A stretch of 64,000 nucleotides of DNA from Cymbidium sinense (taxonomy: Eukaryota; Streptophyta; Magnoliopsida; Asparagales; Orchidaceae). Shown here one piece after another: positions 34,801-51,272 of this stretch (positions are counted from its first letter, which is position 1; every line of letters begins with the position of its first letter). A program made the translations under genes and the position numbers. Where the stretch lies: contig CM038221.1 of assembly GCA_021442155.1 (NCBI GenBank), forward strand, positions 48,183,648-48,247,647, written 5' to 3'. Under the pieces are notes generated by a model. It was given only the letters and a program-made list of their open reading frames with translations. It was not told the origin of the DNA and did no database searches.

Positions 34801-35889
34801 ATGTGTAACAACTAATATAGTTAATGCCATTTTAGGTTTAGGTTTTATATTGTCACCGACTTATTCAAGCCTAAACAACAAAAGTATAATATCACAAATC
34901 TTAAATGATGACTGGAGAGACGAGACCATCGTTGTGAAGTTTCATTATAGACTATTCACATGAGCTTTGAGATCGTGAAAGATGAAGATTGTGTTGGGAA
35001 GAGGAACTTCGACCAGATTTTTGTTGGAAAATTCATGAGAGTATTGAGACAGGGTTTTGACTCCAAGTTCTTTACAACAGGGTAATTCGATCAGAATTTA
35101 ATTTTTTTCAATGTCTCCAAAAAAAATGAAAAAAAATGGATATATTTGGCTAATTACGAAATTTTGAAGCATATAAATTTAAATTTCCCTAATCATATAT
35201 AATGAAAATTCAATTTTTAACATATTATCCTACTGTTCCAAGAATAAATGATGCCAAGTACATGTCCCACCCTCCTATTCCTTTGGTTAACTTATTGAGT
35301 CCTTATAATTCTCACTGGTTCAAAACAACATTCAGTCTTGGACATGCAACTATTTCCCATCTACGTTTTCCCCTGCTATTTTCATTTATTCTCTTTTCAT
35401 AGTAGAAATCATGAAAATGGATTCACGACATGGTCTCCGCTTATATCTTTCTTGTTTTGTTGGATATGTTTTCAAAAGTTAAAAAGATACTGGTTGTGTC
35501 AACATAGATATGCTTGGAATGTTTTATGGATTCCTCCTTTTCAAAGGTTAGTTATAGGTGGTGTATACAATGGTGAAAGTTCTTGTACACTGAAACCTTG
35601 TATTTAAAGTCATCTACATAACAGTTATATTTACATTCTGATGTTATTCAAATAACAAATTTTAAACCTTATGTTTGACAAAATAATGATATTTGGTATG
35701 ATTAATGTGGATTATGATTTTTCTACTTTTGTTATTTATTTTTGCCTATATTTTGACTTTATAAGAATTTGAAATTGGACAGGCTTTCCAGTTCATGTTT
35801 GGATAGATATTGATTCATTAATCCAACTACCTTACAACCAATTCTCAATAAACCTCTAACTAATCTCAACTAACATTCAATTTATAATT
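34801..35889. other. Intergenic, no gene seen
   Basis: No supported gene. Open stretches at 35202-35402 and 35338-35607 have no recognisable domain. Confidence 0.45.
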
Positions 35890-36107
35890 ACAATTAGGAG
35901 TGTAAACGAAATGGACAAACGAACTTTTGTTCGTGGTTCGCTTATTTGAAATTTGTTTCGTGTCCCGTTTATATATCAAGCTTGATCTTCTTCTCAATAA
36001 ACGAGTTAAATTTCATACTTACAACAAATTATTTGATTAACCTTCTTTTCGATAACAAAGTTTCTTTAACAAAAGCATCCAATCATGATAATGAAATGGG
36101 TTCATAG

Positions 36108-36156
<49 letters not shown>

Positions 36157-36215
36157 TAAATAAAAATAATAGTAATAAAATAATAATAATAATAATAATA
36201 GTAATAAATAAAATA

Positions 36216-36256
<41 letters not shown>

Positions 36257-36400
36257 TTATAATAATAATATAATATAATATAATATAATATAATATAATT
36301 TTTATTTCGAAGTAAATCGAGTAACACCATTCAAAATGGTTGTCTCAATACTGTTATATATCGATTTATTGATCATTGTCATTGTTAACAAAGGAATAAA
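35890..36400. repeat. Dispersed repeat with internal (ATA)n, related to 47.04-47.54 kb
   Basis: It begins 'aggagtgtaaacgaa', then 'cgaacttttgttcgtggttcg' and 'cccgtttatatatcaagctt'. Related words occur in reverse orientation in the insertion at about 47041-47535. Both copies carry a long A/T trinucleotide tract in the middle (here 36108-36300). Confidence 0.5.
36108..36300. repeat. Compound (ATA/ATAAT)n microsatellite
   Basis: About 190 bp of ATA and ATAAT-type units with few interruptions. Confidence 0.95.
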
Positions 36401-39600
<3,200 letters not shown>

Positions 39601-40329
39601 CATACCGACAGCTGCACGCTGAAACCGCTGAACAATTCCATGAAGGTTCTTTTTTTTTAAAAAAATTTCATTTTACAATTACAGCTTAAGATGTCTTATT
39701 CATCATCCTTTTCTTCTCACCGCTCTGCTCCCCTTTTCCCATTGCTCTTGTCAAAATAAAATGACCCATAGTCGTTTTTCCACTTGAATTTATTTATTTT
39801 TTTCGGTGGCCAGAAACTCGTATCTGTTCTTTATCTTTGGTGTTTGGTGTTTGGTGTATATATTTGATTCCTTTCTCTTTCTTTCTATTAGGTCAGGTGA
39901 AAAGTTCTTAACTTGCAATCTTGAATTCACGACTGTGGAATTTCTCAACTTATACAATCCCCGTTTTATTTCTTGAGTGTGTTTTTCTTATCCGTTTCTT
40001 ATAATCAATTTCTTTCCTCTCTTTCTTTTTGAATCCTTCGTCAAACTCGAAGTTTTTCTCAACTGTTGCTGAAAGATCATTCTATTGGCTTCAAAGTAGC
40101 ATGGTTTGTTTTTCCCCTTCAGCAACTGATATTTTTTACTTGCTTCGTGTAGCCATTTTATAAAATTGAGTCCTTTTGCATTCTTGCTATTAACTGACGT
40201 CCTTGTGGAATCCCTCAACTGAACTTTTTTTATTTATTTCTTGAATGGGTTTTTCATTCAGTTCCTTTTAATCCATTCTTCTCTGTGCAATTTTTCTTCC
40301 TACCTATCTCTGGTAGTAACATCTTCTTA
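39601..40329 (+). promoter_or_regulatory. Probable promoter and leader of the ankyrin gene
   Basis: Pyrimidine-rich sequence with 'ctttctctttctttctatt' type tracts near 39870-39890 and CT-rich words up to the start codon. It is consistent with a plant 5' untranslated region. No transcription start can be fixed. Confidence 0.4.
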
Positions 40330-43130
40330 ATGTCTCCTTCCTATCTCCCTCTCCATTGGGAGAGTACTGGGGACAAGTGGTGGTATGCTTCGCCCATAGA
40401 CTTGCAGCCAATGGTTACTATGATCTTGTTCGCGAGCTCCTCCATCTTGATATGAATCTCTTAATCAAGCTCACCTCCCTTCGCCGGATCCGGCGACTTG
40501 ATCTTTATGGGATGATGCTAACCGCTTTGTTCATGCTTCCAAATGCCAATCCATTGTTGCTTACAACCTCTTTCTTGAATGTGAAACCAAGAACAACAGA
40601 AATAGCCTAATTGAGCAGGCTACGGCGGCTTCTGTACACTGCAGCAGCAGCTGGTGACAATGGCTTTGTCCAAGAGCTACTTGAGAGAGACCCACTTTTA
40701 GTATTTGGAGAAGGAGAATATGGTGTTACCGATATTCTTTATGCAGCGGCAAGGAGCAAGAACGTTGAGGTGTTCAAGACTATATTTGAATGTGCGATAT
40801 CACCTGGGTGTTGTTGCTAAAGAGGGAGAGTGTGAAGAGGAGTTCGAGGTGGGAGATAATATTTTTTTTAGGTGGGAGATAGTTAACAGGGCAGTTTTGC
40901 TGCTGCAAAAGGAGGGAGCTTGGAAATTGAAGGAGCTTCTTATGGAGAGTTTGGATGTTTTGGCTTACAGAGACAGCCATGAGCTACCATCTTGCTTCAG
41001 CTGGAAGAGGGCAAGTTGAGGTGAGATTGCTGATTTTTTTTTTTCCTAAAAAATTGCTTTTATGATTTCATTGCATTACCTTCTTTTGCATTTTTCTCAA
41101 ATTAGCTTAGTAAATTTCTTGTTAAAATATTCACTATTGTTGTTGTTTTGCATCTATTTGTACCAGTTTTATTTTAGATATGAGAAATAATAAGTGACTT
41201 GTTTTATATGATAACTGAGGCTTCTGAATCTTGTTGGTCTGTCAGATTTATATACAATAAAATCAATCAGCATTTTATTAGACCAATTTTTTAAAGAATT
41301 TTTTTTTTGTTAATTAGATGTTTAGTGTAGATCCATTGAAGAATCAGATATTGCAATTAGATAGAGTAAATTTTATCACATCATAGAATTAAATCTTTTG
41401 AGATGCATTTGTAATTCAAATGTTCTACTTAACTTTTTACTTTTCACATTATATATACAGCTTTTAATGTTTTGGACAGATATAACTTATGAACTGAGTA
41501 TTGATTCATCAAATTTTTTGTCTAGATTTATATTTAAATGAAAGAAATTTTGGGAAAACCTAAAGGTTTTTGTTATTTGTCTTATAATGGATTGTTTTCT
41601 TTGTTGTTTGATTGTGCCCCATGCTTGAGTTTCTTGCATAAATAGTAATAATTTAAATTGTTGTTTAATGGAAAAGAAAGTTTTGTCTTTTTTGATATAT
41701 TTTGTATGCATCATGAAGTGCTAGTTTGTGGAAGTGAAAGTTGCCGAAGTGCTGTTGCATGCTAGTATTAATGTGAACAAGTTTGTATGATAGGTAGAAT
41801 CGCAAGGCTTGATTTACTCCTTATAAAGTTCCAAATGCTTTATATTTGCAGGTAGTTGAAGATCTCCTGGCAACATTTAACATCATCGAAAGTAGAGACA
41901 ATCGAGGCAACACAGCAGTGCACATCTACTAGTTGTTAAGGCTTTGATCTCCGCATCATCATCATTGCCTCATTTGAAGAACAATGATGGTGATACTTTC
42001 TTCCACATGGTAGTAGCAGGCTTTCAAATGTCAGGATTTCGTCGCCTTGATCGCCCGATGGAGCTGTGCGACAAGCAATCTCTGGCAACATCATAAACAT
42101 TCAGAACATCATCAACATGCAGAATAACAATGGAAGGACAGCTCTTCATGTTGCAGTGGTTGGCACTTTGCACTCTGATCTAGTTGAGCTCCTTTTGACC
42201 ATTCCCTCAATTGATATCAATGTTCAGGATATCGATGGCATGACTCCACTTGACCTGCTCAGCCAACAAGTTTGCTCTGCCACTTCGAATTTATTGATTA
42301 AAAAATTTGTGTCAGTTGGAGGGATTTCCAATTCGAATAACTTAAGGATTAAATCAGTGTTATCTTCACAATTGAAAATGCAACCTGGCACTGGCAACAG
42401 CCCAGGCACCTCCTTCAGGGTCATAGATTCAGAGATTTTCTTATACACAGGGATTGGGGCAGCTGAGGTCAGTGGAAGGCTAAGCTCATGCTCCAGTGTC
42501 AGCCTGGGTGAGAATGAGGATCATTCAAACAAGAAGAAACCTTCCAGTTCTCTTAATACTGCTGCAAGGAAACTCAGGATTCTCCTTAGATTGCCGCATC
42601 ATAAAGAGCAGAAGACTGACGACGACTGTCATGATTCAATGAACTCCGTAACTGAATGGAGCAAACGAGAGGATATACCGACACCCCTCAGGCAAACTTA
42701 CTCGAACGGGGCATCTTCTCTCGTGAACAATAAGAGAACGGTTGCAGTGAGGACATCAATGCTAGCCCAGCTACAAAGAAGAAGTTTGCAGTAAGTTTAA
42801 TGCATGGAGTCTTTCAGGCAAGGCCACAGTTAGCACTTTATTCACAGCCACTGACTCCAGTCAGTCCATTCGTGCTCTCAGGTCTCATCGCCATTGTCAG
42901 AGAAGCAGAAAGTTGTGTATGTAGACAATGAGAATATCGAGAAAAGCTCAATCAACCGCTTGGTTTATAATAGTCACATTGCAAGGAGTTCACCAAAGAA
43001 ATCAGGTTTAATGAATTCAAAGCTCATGAACAAGTTCTTCTGTGCTGAGGCAAATGGCTTGGAAGTAAAGAGATCACCAAAGAAATCAGCCAGCAGAAGT
43101 CATGGTTGCTGTGTTCCTCCTGTGGGTTAA
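40330..43130 (+). CDS. Plant ankyrin-repeat protein, with small frame lesions
   Basis: Matches a conserved plant ankyrin family of unknown role. Exon 1 (40330-41020) starts 'MSPSYLPLHWESTGDKWWYA', then 'AANGYYDLVRELLHLDMNLL', 'YTAAAAGDNGFVQELLERDP' and 'VFGEGEYGVTDILYAAARSK' (ankyrin units). Intron 41021-41851 is GT-AG, phase 0. Exon 2 (41852-43130) has 'VVEDLLATFNIIESRDNRGN', 'GRTALHVAVVGTLHSDLVEL', 'DIDGMTPLDLL', then a Ser/Lys-rich tail with 'NTAARKLRILLRLPHHKEQ' and 'NKRTVAV'. Frame breaks from short losses lie near 40400, 40500, 40613, 40975-41010, 41930, 42066 and 42790. For example 'ATAGACT' runs straight into 'TGCAGCC', where the family implies an extra GGGC-like tetramer. The longest open piece is 42066-42794 (242 residues). 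It is a real gene locus; whether it is a pseudogene or carries sequence errors is unresolved. Confidence 0.85.
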
Positions 43131-45528
43131 TAAGGTAATGTATGTTTTGAATTTGGGATCAAATACTAAGTGCAAATCTAAAGTTTTGAACCATACAAGG
43201 CTTTTTTTTTTTTTTTGTTGACAATGCTGAAAACAAAAGGTAAATATAGAGGCCTTTTGAGTGAGAATTTGTATTTGATCTATAGGTTTATGTTGCTGAC
43301 CTTTAACTCCTGAAATCCTACAAGTTGCCCTTGTTTTCTTTGTTGTTATTCTCTTCTCATCTATAAAATCCTTAACCCTAGTTTCAACCTCGAATTTGAA
43401 GGTTTCACTGAGTTGATTTACTGAGAGTGGAAGTTGTAAATGGGAGACAAGATGATCTAGTTTTTGAGTGGAAAGGAAAGGACTATTTTTTATTTTGTTA
43501 TATTTTTTATGGATCTTTACATATATATATATATTTTTTTTTTAAATTTGAGCTTTTTATAATCATATTGATTAGAATGTGGTAGTTGTAAGAAAATTTT
43601 TTTATATTATCTACAGTAACTTTTTTTAAAAATCTAATTTTCTAGTAACAGTTTCATGATTATTTTATAAACAGTTGCTTTGAATGCTTTTTAGTTGCTT
43701 TCTTTTAAAAAAATTAGCTTTGCTTGATTATAATTTGCGGAAAAAAAAAAAAACAAAATGCTGTGAAACGTGAGCGCCACTATGGTTTCAGTCATGGTTA
43801 AGATAATTAAAGAGCAAGATAAACAACTGCTGCAAAATATTACCAATTAGCTGAGCCCCTGCTGAGGTACTTTTTAAATACTTCTTTGAGGTTCTATGAA
43901 ATAAATGAGGACTCCTTGGAATGATCTTATGCTTTCGATGCAAAAACCCAAAAGAACTCTGGTTAAAATAAAAGAAATAGCACAATTTAACTTGTACAGA
44001 CTTTATCCCATAACAATTACCCGTTCTAAAATACAACAAAAACGTGTTATTCCTTAGAACTGGGTGAAAACCATTGTTCAATATGGAGAATTCTTTCATA
44101 TATATATATATATATAAGTAGATTGATTTGATCAACTAAAATAATATCTTGATCAAAACATCATGGCTTCCATAGGCTGATTTAGCTATTTCTTAGCCAG
44201 CTAAGGTTATCCGTGGCCGCATGACACATTAAGATGAACGGTTACAGTAAAAACTGCAATTTTCTTAACCAAGATGTCATCAACTTCAGTTCATTGTAGT
44301 TTGAATCCTTGTTAGCTTCACTTCATCTGTTTCGAAGCCTTCATAGAGCCTATTAGGAGTATGAACAACAGAGGTCTTGAGTTGAGCTTAATATTTTAGT
44401 ACATGGGCACTCATTAACTCAAATATTTAAGACAAAAAGTAAGAATTTTTTTTTGATATATTTCACTTCTAATGTAAAATTATTTTTATATGCACATCTT
44501 ACCAATCTCCCCTCATATAAAAGTCCTTAACATAGATCATAATTTCCGATCATATGAAAGATTTTCAACACTATCAACTATAACACAACAAGAGGACACT
44601 ATACTAGTTGAAACTTGCGTGTGTTGAAAAAAAAAATCTCATCAAGTGCTTGCTTATGTAACCCACTCTTGAATCTTACTCATAATGAATGGAATTTTCA
44701 ACCGTAAAAAAATATGATGATTTTGATTATGAATATTTTATTTTGTAAGACTTATGCCTTATTATTATTATTATTATTATTATTTTGAAATATTTTTATA
44801 AGAATTTGTAATGTTACTATCCTTATGAATAATGATTAATTGCATCATAAACAAATCTTTTGGCATGCCTCTAAGGCCTATTTGTGCAACTTGCTCTTGA
44901 AAGTATAACATGCTTAGAATGCTAGAGAGAGAGCAAGCCAATCATATGTAGATTTATTTCTTGCTAAATGAAAAGGATTGAAAATTGAAAATAAAATGTA
45001 AAGTATGAGAATTTAAGAATAAACCTATTATCCTTTTATTATGTAATTTATCCAATGCAAATTACATAAAAACATTTGATCCCAAATGATAACTAACTCT
45101 AATAAAATTTATTGAGGGTGTGAATCATCGAGGCTTAATTTAAGTAAATATAATAATATAAAGACACTTATCAAATCAATAGCTCTTTATGCTAATGAAC
45201 AAAGTCACAATTCGTATATGAAGAACTCAAGATTTATTGTACTTATAATATGTACTCATTTTTCACTCTCATGTGCATTTCCATAGAATTTATACTTATA
45301 GAGAAGAAAAATTTAAGCCCCTTCTATTTAATATCTATCTTCTCTTATATAGCTACATGAACCTTATTCATTAACTCTTTTCATTTTTTTTCTTAATATA
45401 ATAAAGAAGATTTACATACATCCACACAAATCTTATATATTTACATATCTAACACCTAAGATTTAACATTTATATTTCTAACATTTTACTTATGTATGAG
45501 AAGGTGCATTCACTTTTAAAAAGGTAAT
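43131..45528. other. Intergenic stretch between the ankyrin gene and the Tat element
   Basis: No gene seen. It contains poly(T)/poly(A) runs, an (AT)n tract near 44097-44116 and an (ATT)n tract near 44760-44785. Confidence 0.5.
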
Positions 45529-47040
45529 TGTGGGCTCCGAAAAATCACCACCGACCTCTCGAAAAATTGAATTGAAGAGAGTATGATTTAAGTGTCAGTG
45601 TAATTTTCAAAAGGCAGATGAAATAATAGATAAGACACTATCTAGAGATTTCACCCTCATTATGTGAGGACTTTAGATTTGGTTCCAGATTTCCTATAGG
45701 CGTAAGCTCCTATAGTTAATTACCTCTCAATGCAGAGAGAGAACTTTCGATTAAGGCTAGTCGTTAGGTCGCTTAATGCGTAGCGTATAGTAGCAGCATA
45801 TGGAGTTTAAAATTTGAGATTATGAAATTCATCATTTTAACTTAAAGGATGGTTGGTGGAATGATGATGTGCCCGATCTAGATCCCATGGTTCGCATCCC
45901 GGTTATCACGATCCCTACTTAGAGGAGGTAGTTGACCCAACTGACGTAAGGATCCTTATCGAATATAGGTTACACGCCCAAGAAATCTTAGAACTGGGTG
46001 TTTTGTTTAAGAGAGCTTAAGTCTACCTTAGTTGACGAGGGTTGTTTGCCCTATCAAGTATACCCTATGATTCACAACTCAAAGGAACCATTGGGGAGCA
46101 TATTACGACATGATCGTAATATAATGGAGCCTTACGCCAAATCATCCGATCGAGGACTCGTCATAATCGCATCATCTGTATTATCCAAACCACGGAGGAC
46201 ACGCCACGCCTTACCGGCATGAGATTGGTTGAGAGTGAACATAGTAGAACACTTTTGACATTGGCTCTTTGTGAGCTAGAGTTTTTTTTGTCACATCACA
46301 ACAACATAATGGATTGATTGAGTTTTAAAATTTTAATGATGGAATTTCATTTAGAGCTTTTAGATTGATATTTGATTTAAGTTAATTTGGTTTGAGATTA
46401 GAATCATATTTTGATGGAAGTATTCCTCCTGAAATCACCATTCAACATATAATCGCAAGATTAATCGATCGAATAATGAGAACTTTAGATCTTGTCAACT
46501 CTATTTAGCTCATAACAAAGGATAAGATCTACTGCCACATGACAAAATTAGCTTCTCAGATATTTTACTAAGTTAAAATTTTTATAATAGATTTTTAGGT
46601 TTTGTTAACCCAGACCCATTCCTAAGACTAAACCGGGAATCAACTCGCGCAGCATTCTCAGATACTTGAATCTAAACATTCAACATAGTGTTGGAGCCCA
46701 TTTGGGTGTATTTGAGAATGCCTTAATTAATGCCTTATGTTCGCTTGTACAATGCATTATGAATCCGATGGCATAGAAGACGTTATAGATTTTAAAATAT
46801 TACTCATACTTGGATTGCTTGTTGAATTTTCACCTCAAATATCATTCGTAGCTCTATAAGTGAGCATATGAAGTTTATCATAACTCTAATTCAAATTATA
46901 CGATTTTATTGATTCATTCAATGTAATGTGTAACTTGAATGATTATTGAGTTTGTATATACCCATTATCAAGCTTAATTACATTGTAAATCCTTTTATAA
47001 ATTTCATTTGAATACCCTTAATCTAGAACTAGATTATCAT

Positions 47041-47535
47041 AATGCCAAAAAAAGCTCTATTTGAAACATCCTGTTATAAGTAGTTTCTCGTCTTCCTTTC
47101 AAATAACATAAACGATATTTCAAGCTCGATATATAAACGAGCCGAACATGAGCAATCATTTGTTCGATCATGTTCGGCTTGATTTAGCTCAAAAAAAAAT
47201 TATATTATATTATTATTATTATTTTTATTTATTACTATTATTTATTACTATTATTATTATTATTATTATATTATTATATATAACACATATACATATCACA
47301 AATAAAATGACTTAAAGTTAAAAGTTTTGTTACGCAAAAGATTGACTTAGTTTGAATCCTCCTCATACAAATTTTTTCTGATTATTACATTTTGAGCCAA
47401 TTTCTAACACTACCTAACACAATAACAGGAAATTTTGACATTTTGAACAAAGTCTAACACCTAACAAAATAATTTTAAACGAACTTAACATAAACACGAA
47501 CAAGTGGTTCCACCAAGCTCGCTTACACCCCTCTA
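47041..47535. mobile_element. Nested non-autonomous insertion in one Tat LTR
   Basis: A block of about 495 bp present here and absent at the matching place of the other LTR (near 62240-62260). It carries 'cgaacatgagcaatcatttg' next to a near-mirror 'ttcgatcatgttcggctt', an A/T trinucleotide tract (47195-47290) and an end 'aagctcgcttacacccctct'. Related to 35890-36400 in reverse orientation. No coding potential; ends and target duplication not certain. Confidence 0.6.
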
Positions 47536-48775
47536 CATGTTTTAAATATACTTCAAATATAGATTCAAATGATCCTTTTTAAAAGCTACATTCATGAATG
47601 ATCATGAGTTGCCTAATTGAACTTGTGCTTGTGAAAAAGCTATCAAATCGCTTGCGCACCCTTGTTTTCAATTTGAAATTGGGCACTTGGATTTATCATC
47701 AATTATTGGTATTTTGATATTCGATCAAGATTCCTACTTCTTTCAATATCCTATAATTTGCAATTGTTCAATTAGTTCTCTTATAAGTTTGCTATTAGCC
47801 TCTCTAGGTTTCAACTAAAGCTTGTTTTGTTTTGTAAAGTTTGAAGAAAAGAGAATCCGCTCACTCAATAGCTTATGCAAATAATTGATAACTATTTCAC
47901 AAGAACATGTCTTCCTTCAATATCCACGAAGGCTTTATCTAGTTCTTGGTATGAATCTTGTAGTGTGTTATATTTATGATTGGTTTCTTCAAGTAATTCT
48001 CAATTCTTAAAGTGGTAACATTATTAAATCCGTTATGAATATCATTCAAAGTTTGATTTCTTTGCAAATTGATTTTCAATTTTGAAACTTTGCGCTTTCA
48101 TATTGTTTCATTGTTTATGTGTTTTATTCTTTTTGACTTTGATTCTCCCCTTTTTTTAAGTCTAAAATTCAACAAAATTTTGACAACATTTCGGTTAGAG
48201 GGCGACATCTAATAGATGTTGCTTTTCGGTATGCCCTAATGAGTGGCATGATGTACTACGCAACAATTTTTCATCTCATCGCCCTAATGAGCATGGCGAG
48301 CCTTCAAACAGTATAAACACAAGTATATATATATCCACATCACACATGTTCGACTTATTTCTTATGTGTTTAAATGATCGTGAAAGAGACGAGTTGGAGA
48401 TCGGAGACCAGAGGAACTCGCTAATGTGATGTTCCTCTCGATTCTTGATAAGGAAAAAAAGTCGAGAGACGAAAATCGGAGAAGAACTCTAATGTGATGT
48501 TCCTCTCTAATGACAAAGGAAAGATCGGAAAGGAGGTAGAAAGGAGATGCAATCGAGAAAAACCCTAATGACGGTGTTCCTCTCAGTTCCAAAATGGAAT
48601 TAGAAAGGGTGATGGAAAAGGCGATCGAAAGAAAGCCGTAATGAAGATGTTCTTCTCGTTCGCAAGTTGGAAATTTGGATTAAGGAAATGGGGGAATTTT
48701 CGGATTGAGAAAATGAGGGAATTTGAAAGTGGATTTTCGGTTAGGGCTTGGAGGGTGATTTTCGATTTTGGATTT

Positions 48776-48840
48776 TGAGAGGGAAAGAGAGAAGATGAAG
48801 AAGAGAAGAAGGAGGAAGAGGAAGAAGAAGAAGGAGGGAG
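48776..48840. repeat. Polypurine (GAA/GAG)n tract in LTR
   Basis: About 65 bases almost purely G and A on the plus strand, conserved at 63496-63568 in the other LTR. Confidence 0.85.
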
Positions 48841-49176
48841 ATGCCTACATTGCTTGCGGTTTGAAGAGAGGATGGGAGGTGGAACGGTTTGAGAAGGACT
48901 CACGCGGGAGTGGTTGCTTACATGGGAGCCGAGAGCGCTGTTCGTGTCTCGAGCAATCGAAAGAGGGGAGTTCGTGCGATCGGAAGAGGAGCCAAGCAAA
49001 GGAGGTCGCGTGTGAGGGAGAACCGGGTCGGGTCAGCTGCGTGAAAGGAAGATCGATCAGATCATTTTAGTGGGATTTAAGGTGATTTTGGAATTTAGGT
49101 TAGGGTTAATTAAGGCTTTTATTAACTTTTTAAATATCTAATCGGCTTTAAGGCAAATTTAATGCTGATAAAATCG

Positions 49177-49182
49177 TATATT

Positions 49183-49222
<40 letters not shown>
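49177..49222. repeat. (AT)n microsatellite in LTR
   Basis: AT repeat matching the tract at about 63951-63980 in the other LTR, longer here. Confidence 0.9.
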
Positions 49223-49229
<7 letters not shown>

Positions 49230-49324
49230 CGATTGATCCGTTTCACGATTGGAGGCCATTTGGTTCAAGTCGACGTTAAATTGAGTCCATTTCAACTTAA
49301 AATGCGCGTCGTCGCTTTGACTAC

Positions 49325-49995
49325 TCAATTTTCGTGTAAACTTATCCGAATTTAGTGCGAATAGTCTTACTTGATAGATTTTGATGTTTCAAAGTTAATG
49401 GCGTAATTAATTTTATGAACAGAGGTCGTTTGATTTGCATCGGTGCCGCCTGACTTCGATATGTGTGTAGGCACGTTGATGACTTGATTGTTTGATCGGT
49501 TGATCTTCAAGTTGTACAATATTTATATTCTGACCAATTTCGATGTTCTAAATGCGATGTTGAAGTTTGTTCGTTGATCGGAGTTCATTTGATTTCATTT
49601 TGGTGATATCCAGTGTATTTCACTCTCGATTTGCATGCTGTCATTTTCAATCATTCGACATTTGCTCAGACTCGTCCGAATTGAGCATGAACAGTCTCAT
49701 TTGATAGTTTTCGATATTTTGAACCTAATGGCGTGATCAATTTCATGAACGGAGGTTGTTCAGACATTGTCGTAGCTTCTCGACTCTAATATATGCATCA
49801 ACACATTGATAGCTCGATCGCTTGATCAGTTGATATTTAGATTATGCAATATTTATATTCTGATCAATTTCGACGTTCTGAACGTGACGATGAAGTTCGT
49901 TCATCAATCGGAGGTCGTTTCAAACATTTTCGGTGAGACCCAGTGCATTTTGAGCCTCAATTTGTGCACCGTCATCTCCGAAGTCCGTCAAATTT
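49325..49995. repeat. Tandem duplication within the LTR, period about 330 bp
   Basis: Two diverged units sharing 'atttatattctgaccaattt' (49521) versus 'atttatattctgatcaattt' (49851), with flanking words such as 'aatggcgt', 'atgaac-gaggt' and 'gttgatc' in the same order. Confidence 0.75.
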
Positions 49996-50042
49996 GACTT
50001 ATGGGCTTGACTTGACTTATGACACATATATAGAAGTCAACA

Positions 50043-50055
50043 AATGCCCCCCAAC
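50043..50055 (-). other. Tat element polypurine tract
   Basis: On the minus strand 'gttggggggcatt' directly precedes the LTR start TGTTGACTTC, as expected for plus-strand priming. It fixes the LTR boundary at 50042. Confidence 0.75.
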
Positions 50056-50952
50056 AAATATGATTCGTGCATGGAGTGAGTCACATTTGTTGAAAACTAG
50101 TTGACCCTTTGGGCTGGCTACAGAACTTGGATCATTTTAGCTTCGATTGGAATAGCTTACGAAGCTTTGATAGGATTTGTCATTAGTATGATATCGTATT
50201 TAAGACATGCTAAATGATGGGCTTGATCGATTTGTCAGAATCGACTTGTCGGATAGATAAGAGTTTTACATATATTCTTGCTTCAATGGCTTTGCTTTGA
50301 AGAGCTCTTTATTTTATGTCCTTATAGATTTGAGTCACCAACCCTAGTTTCGTGCTTGGTTAGATTTGGTGGAGGAATTGGTTTAATTGTTTTGATGAAG
50401 GGCTCCACTGGGGAGTTGGTTTATCCGTGCTTGGTTGGATTTGAAATTCCTTCTGTCCTAGCTTTAAGCTTGACGAACTTGATGAAGGATTGACCAAATT
50501 TATTCATATTAATTTGTCACGAAGTGTATGTACACTATGAATCATGTGCTTACTGCTTTGATAGATTCATTGAAGGGCACATACAGATGACTCAGCCTTT
50601 TGGCTTATACTAGGTCTATGTTGAGTTATCAATATAACAATGTGTGCTTTAACAGACTGAATAACCACGAAATTCCTTTAGTTCAACCATCGGCTTTGTA
50701 TGAACTATGGAATTGCTTCCTGATCTATGCTTTCTACTTGATGGACTTGATGAGGAGATTGGATTTGATGCTTTGAGCTTGATCGATCATTTAAGAATGA
50801 AATATCACCTACAATATAAAGATTGACTTGAGGCAGCTCTGAATTGAGAGTTTTCCTCAAATTGTCTTGATCTATCGATCAAATAGAAAGATCTCTTAGA
50901 TCCTGGTTGCTTGTAATCACTAAGTTGTATCTGGTTTGAGATTGAACATCTA

Positions 50953-51272
50953 TCATCATTGGATTGATGAGCATGGGCTCTTTCACTGTGGACTTTTCTT
51001 ACGGCTTGTTGAGTGAGGAGAGCGTCAGCAACTCGGCCACATTTGGGTTCACTGAGTTCAACCTTTAGAACCTACTCGAGTCTTTGACTTGAGCTGTAGT
51101 GGGTTGATAGTTTTGTCATCAGATTGACGAACGAGGGCTCTTTCACTGCAACCTTTTCTTGCGGCTTATTGAGTGAGGAGAGCGTTAGCAACTCGACCAC
51201 ATTTGGGCTTGTTGAGTTCGACCTTTAGAACCCATCCATGTCCTAAACTTCATGATGTAGAGGTTGATATTT
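50953..51272. repeat. 160-bp tandem duplication in the Tat 3' internal region
   Basis: 'gggctctttcactg' occurs at 50975 and 51135, and the blocks that follow ('gagtgaggagagcgt-agcaa', 'ctcg-ccacatttggg', 'acctttagaaccc') correspond closely. Confidence 0.85.

Larger units (their letters stand above)
45529..50042 (-). repeat. Tat element LTR at the left (the element's 3' LTR), 4.5 kb
   Basis: As displayed it starts TGTGGGCTCC and ends AGTCAACA. Similarity with 60790-64000 holds from the first bases ('tgtgggctcc') to the window edge, with many short indels. The right boundary is set by the polypurine tract that follows. It contains a nested insertion (about 47041-47535), a polypurine run (48776-48840), an (AT)n tract (49177-49222) and a diverged tandem repeat (49325-49995). 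Confidence 0.8.

Noticed and set aside
36037..36330. Minus-strand open frame rich in leucine and tyrosine
   Set aside because: Produced by the ATA/ATAAT microsatellite; low complexity with no domain.
45998..46222. 74-residue plus-strand frame
   Set aside because: Lies within the Tat LTR; the same region of the other LTR does not keep it open.
48583..49070. Ser/Pro-rich minus frame and Lys/Arg-rich plus frame
   Set aside because: Both translate the polypurine tract inside the Tat LTR; the same artefact appears at 63464-63785.
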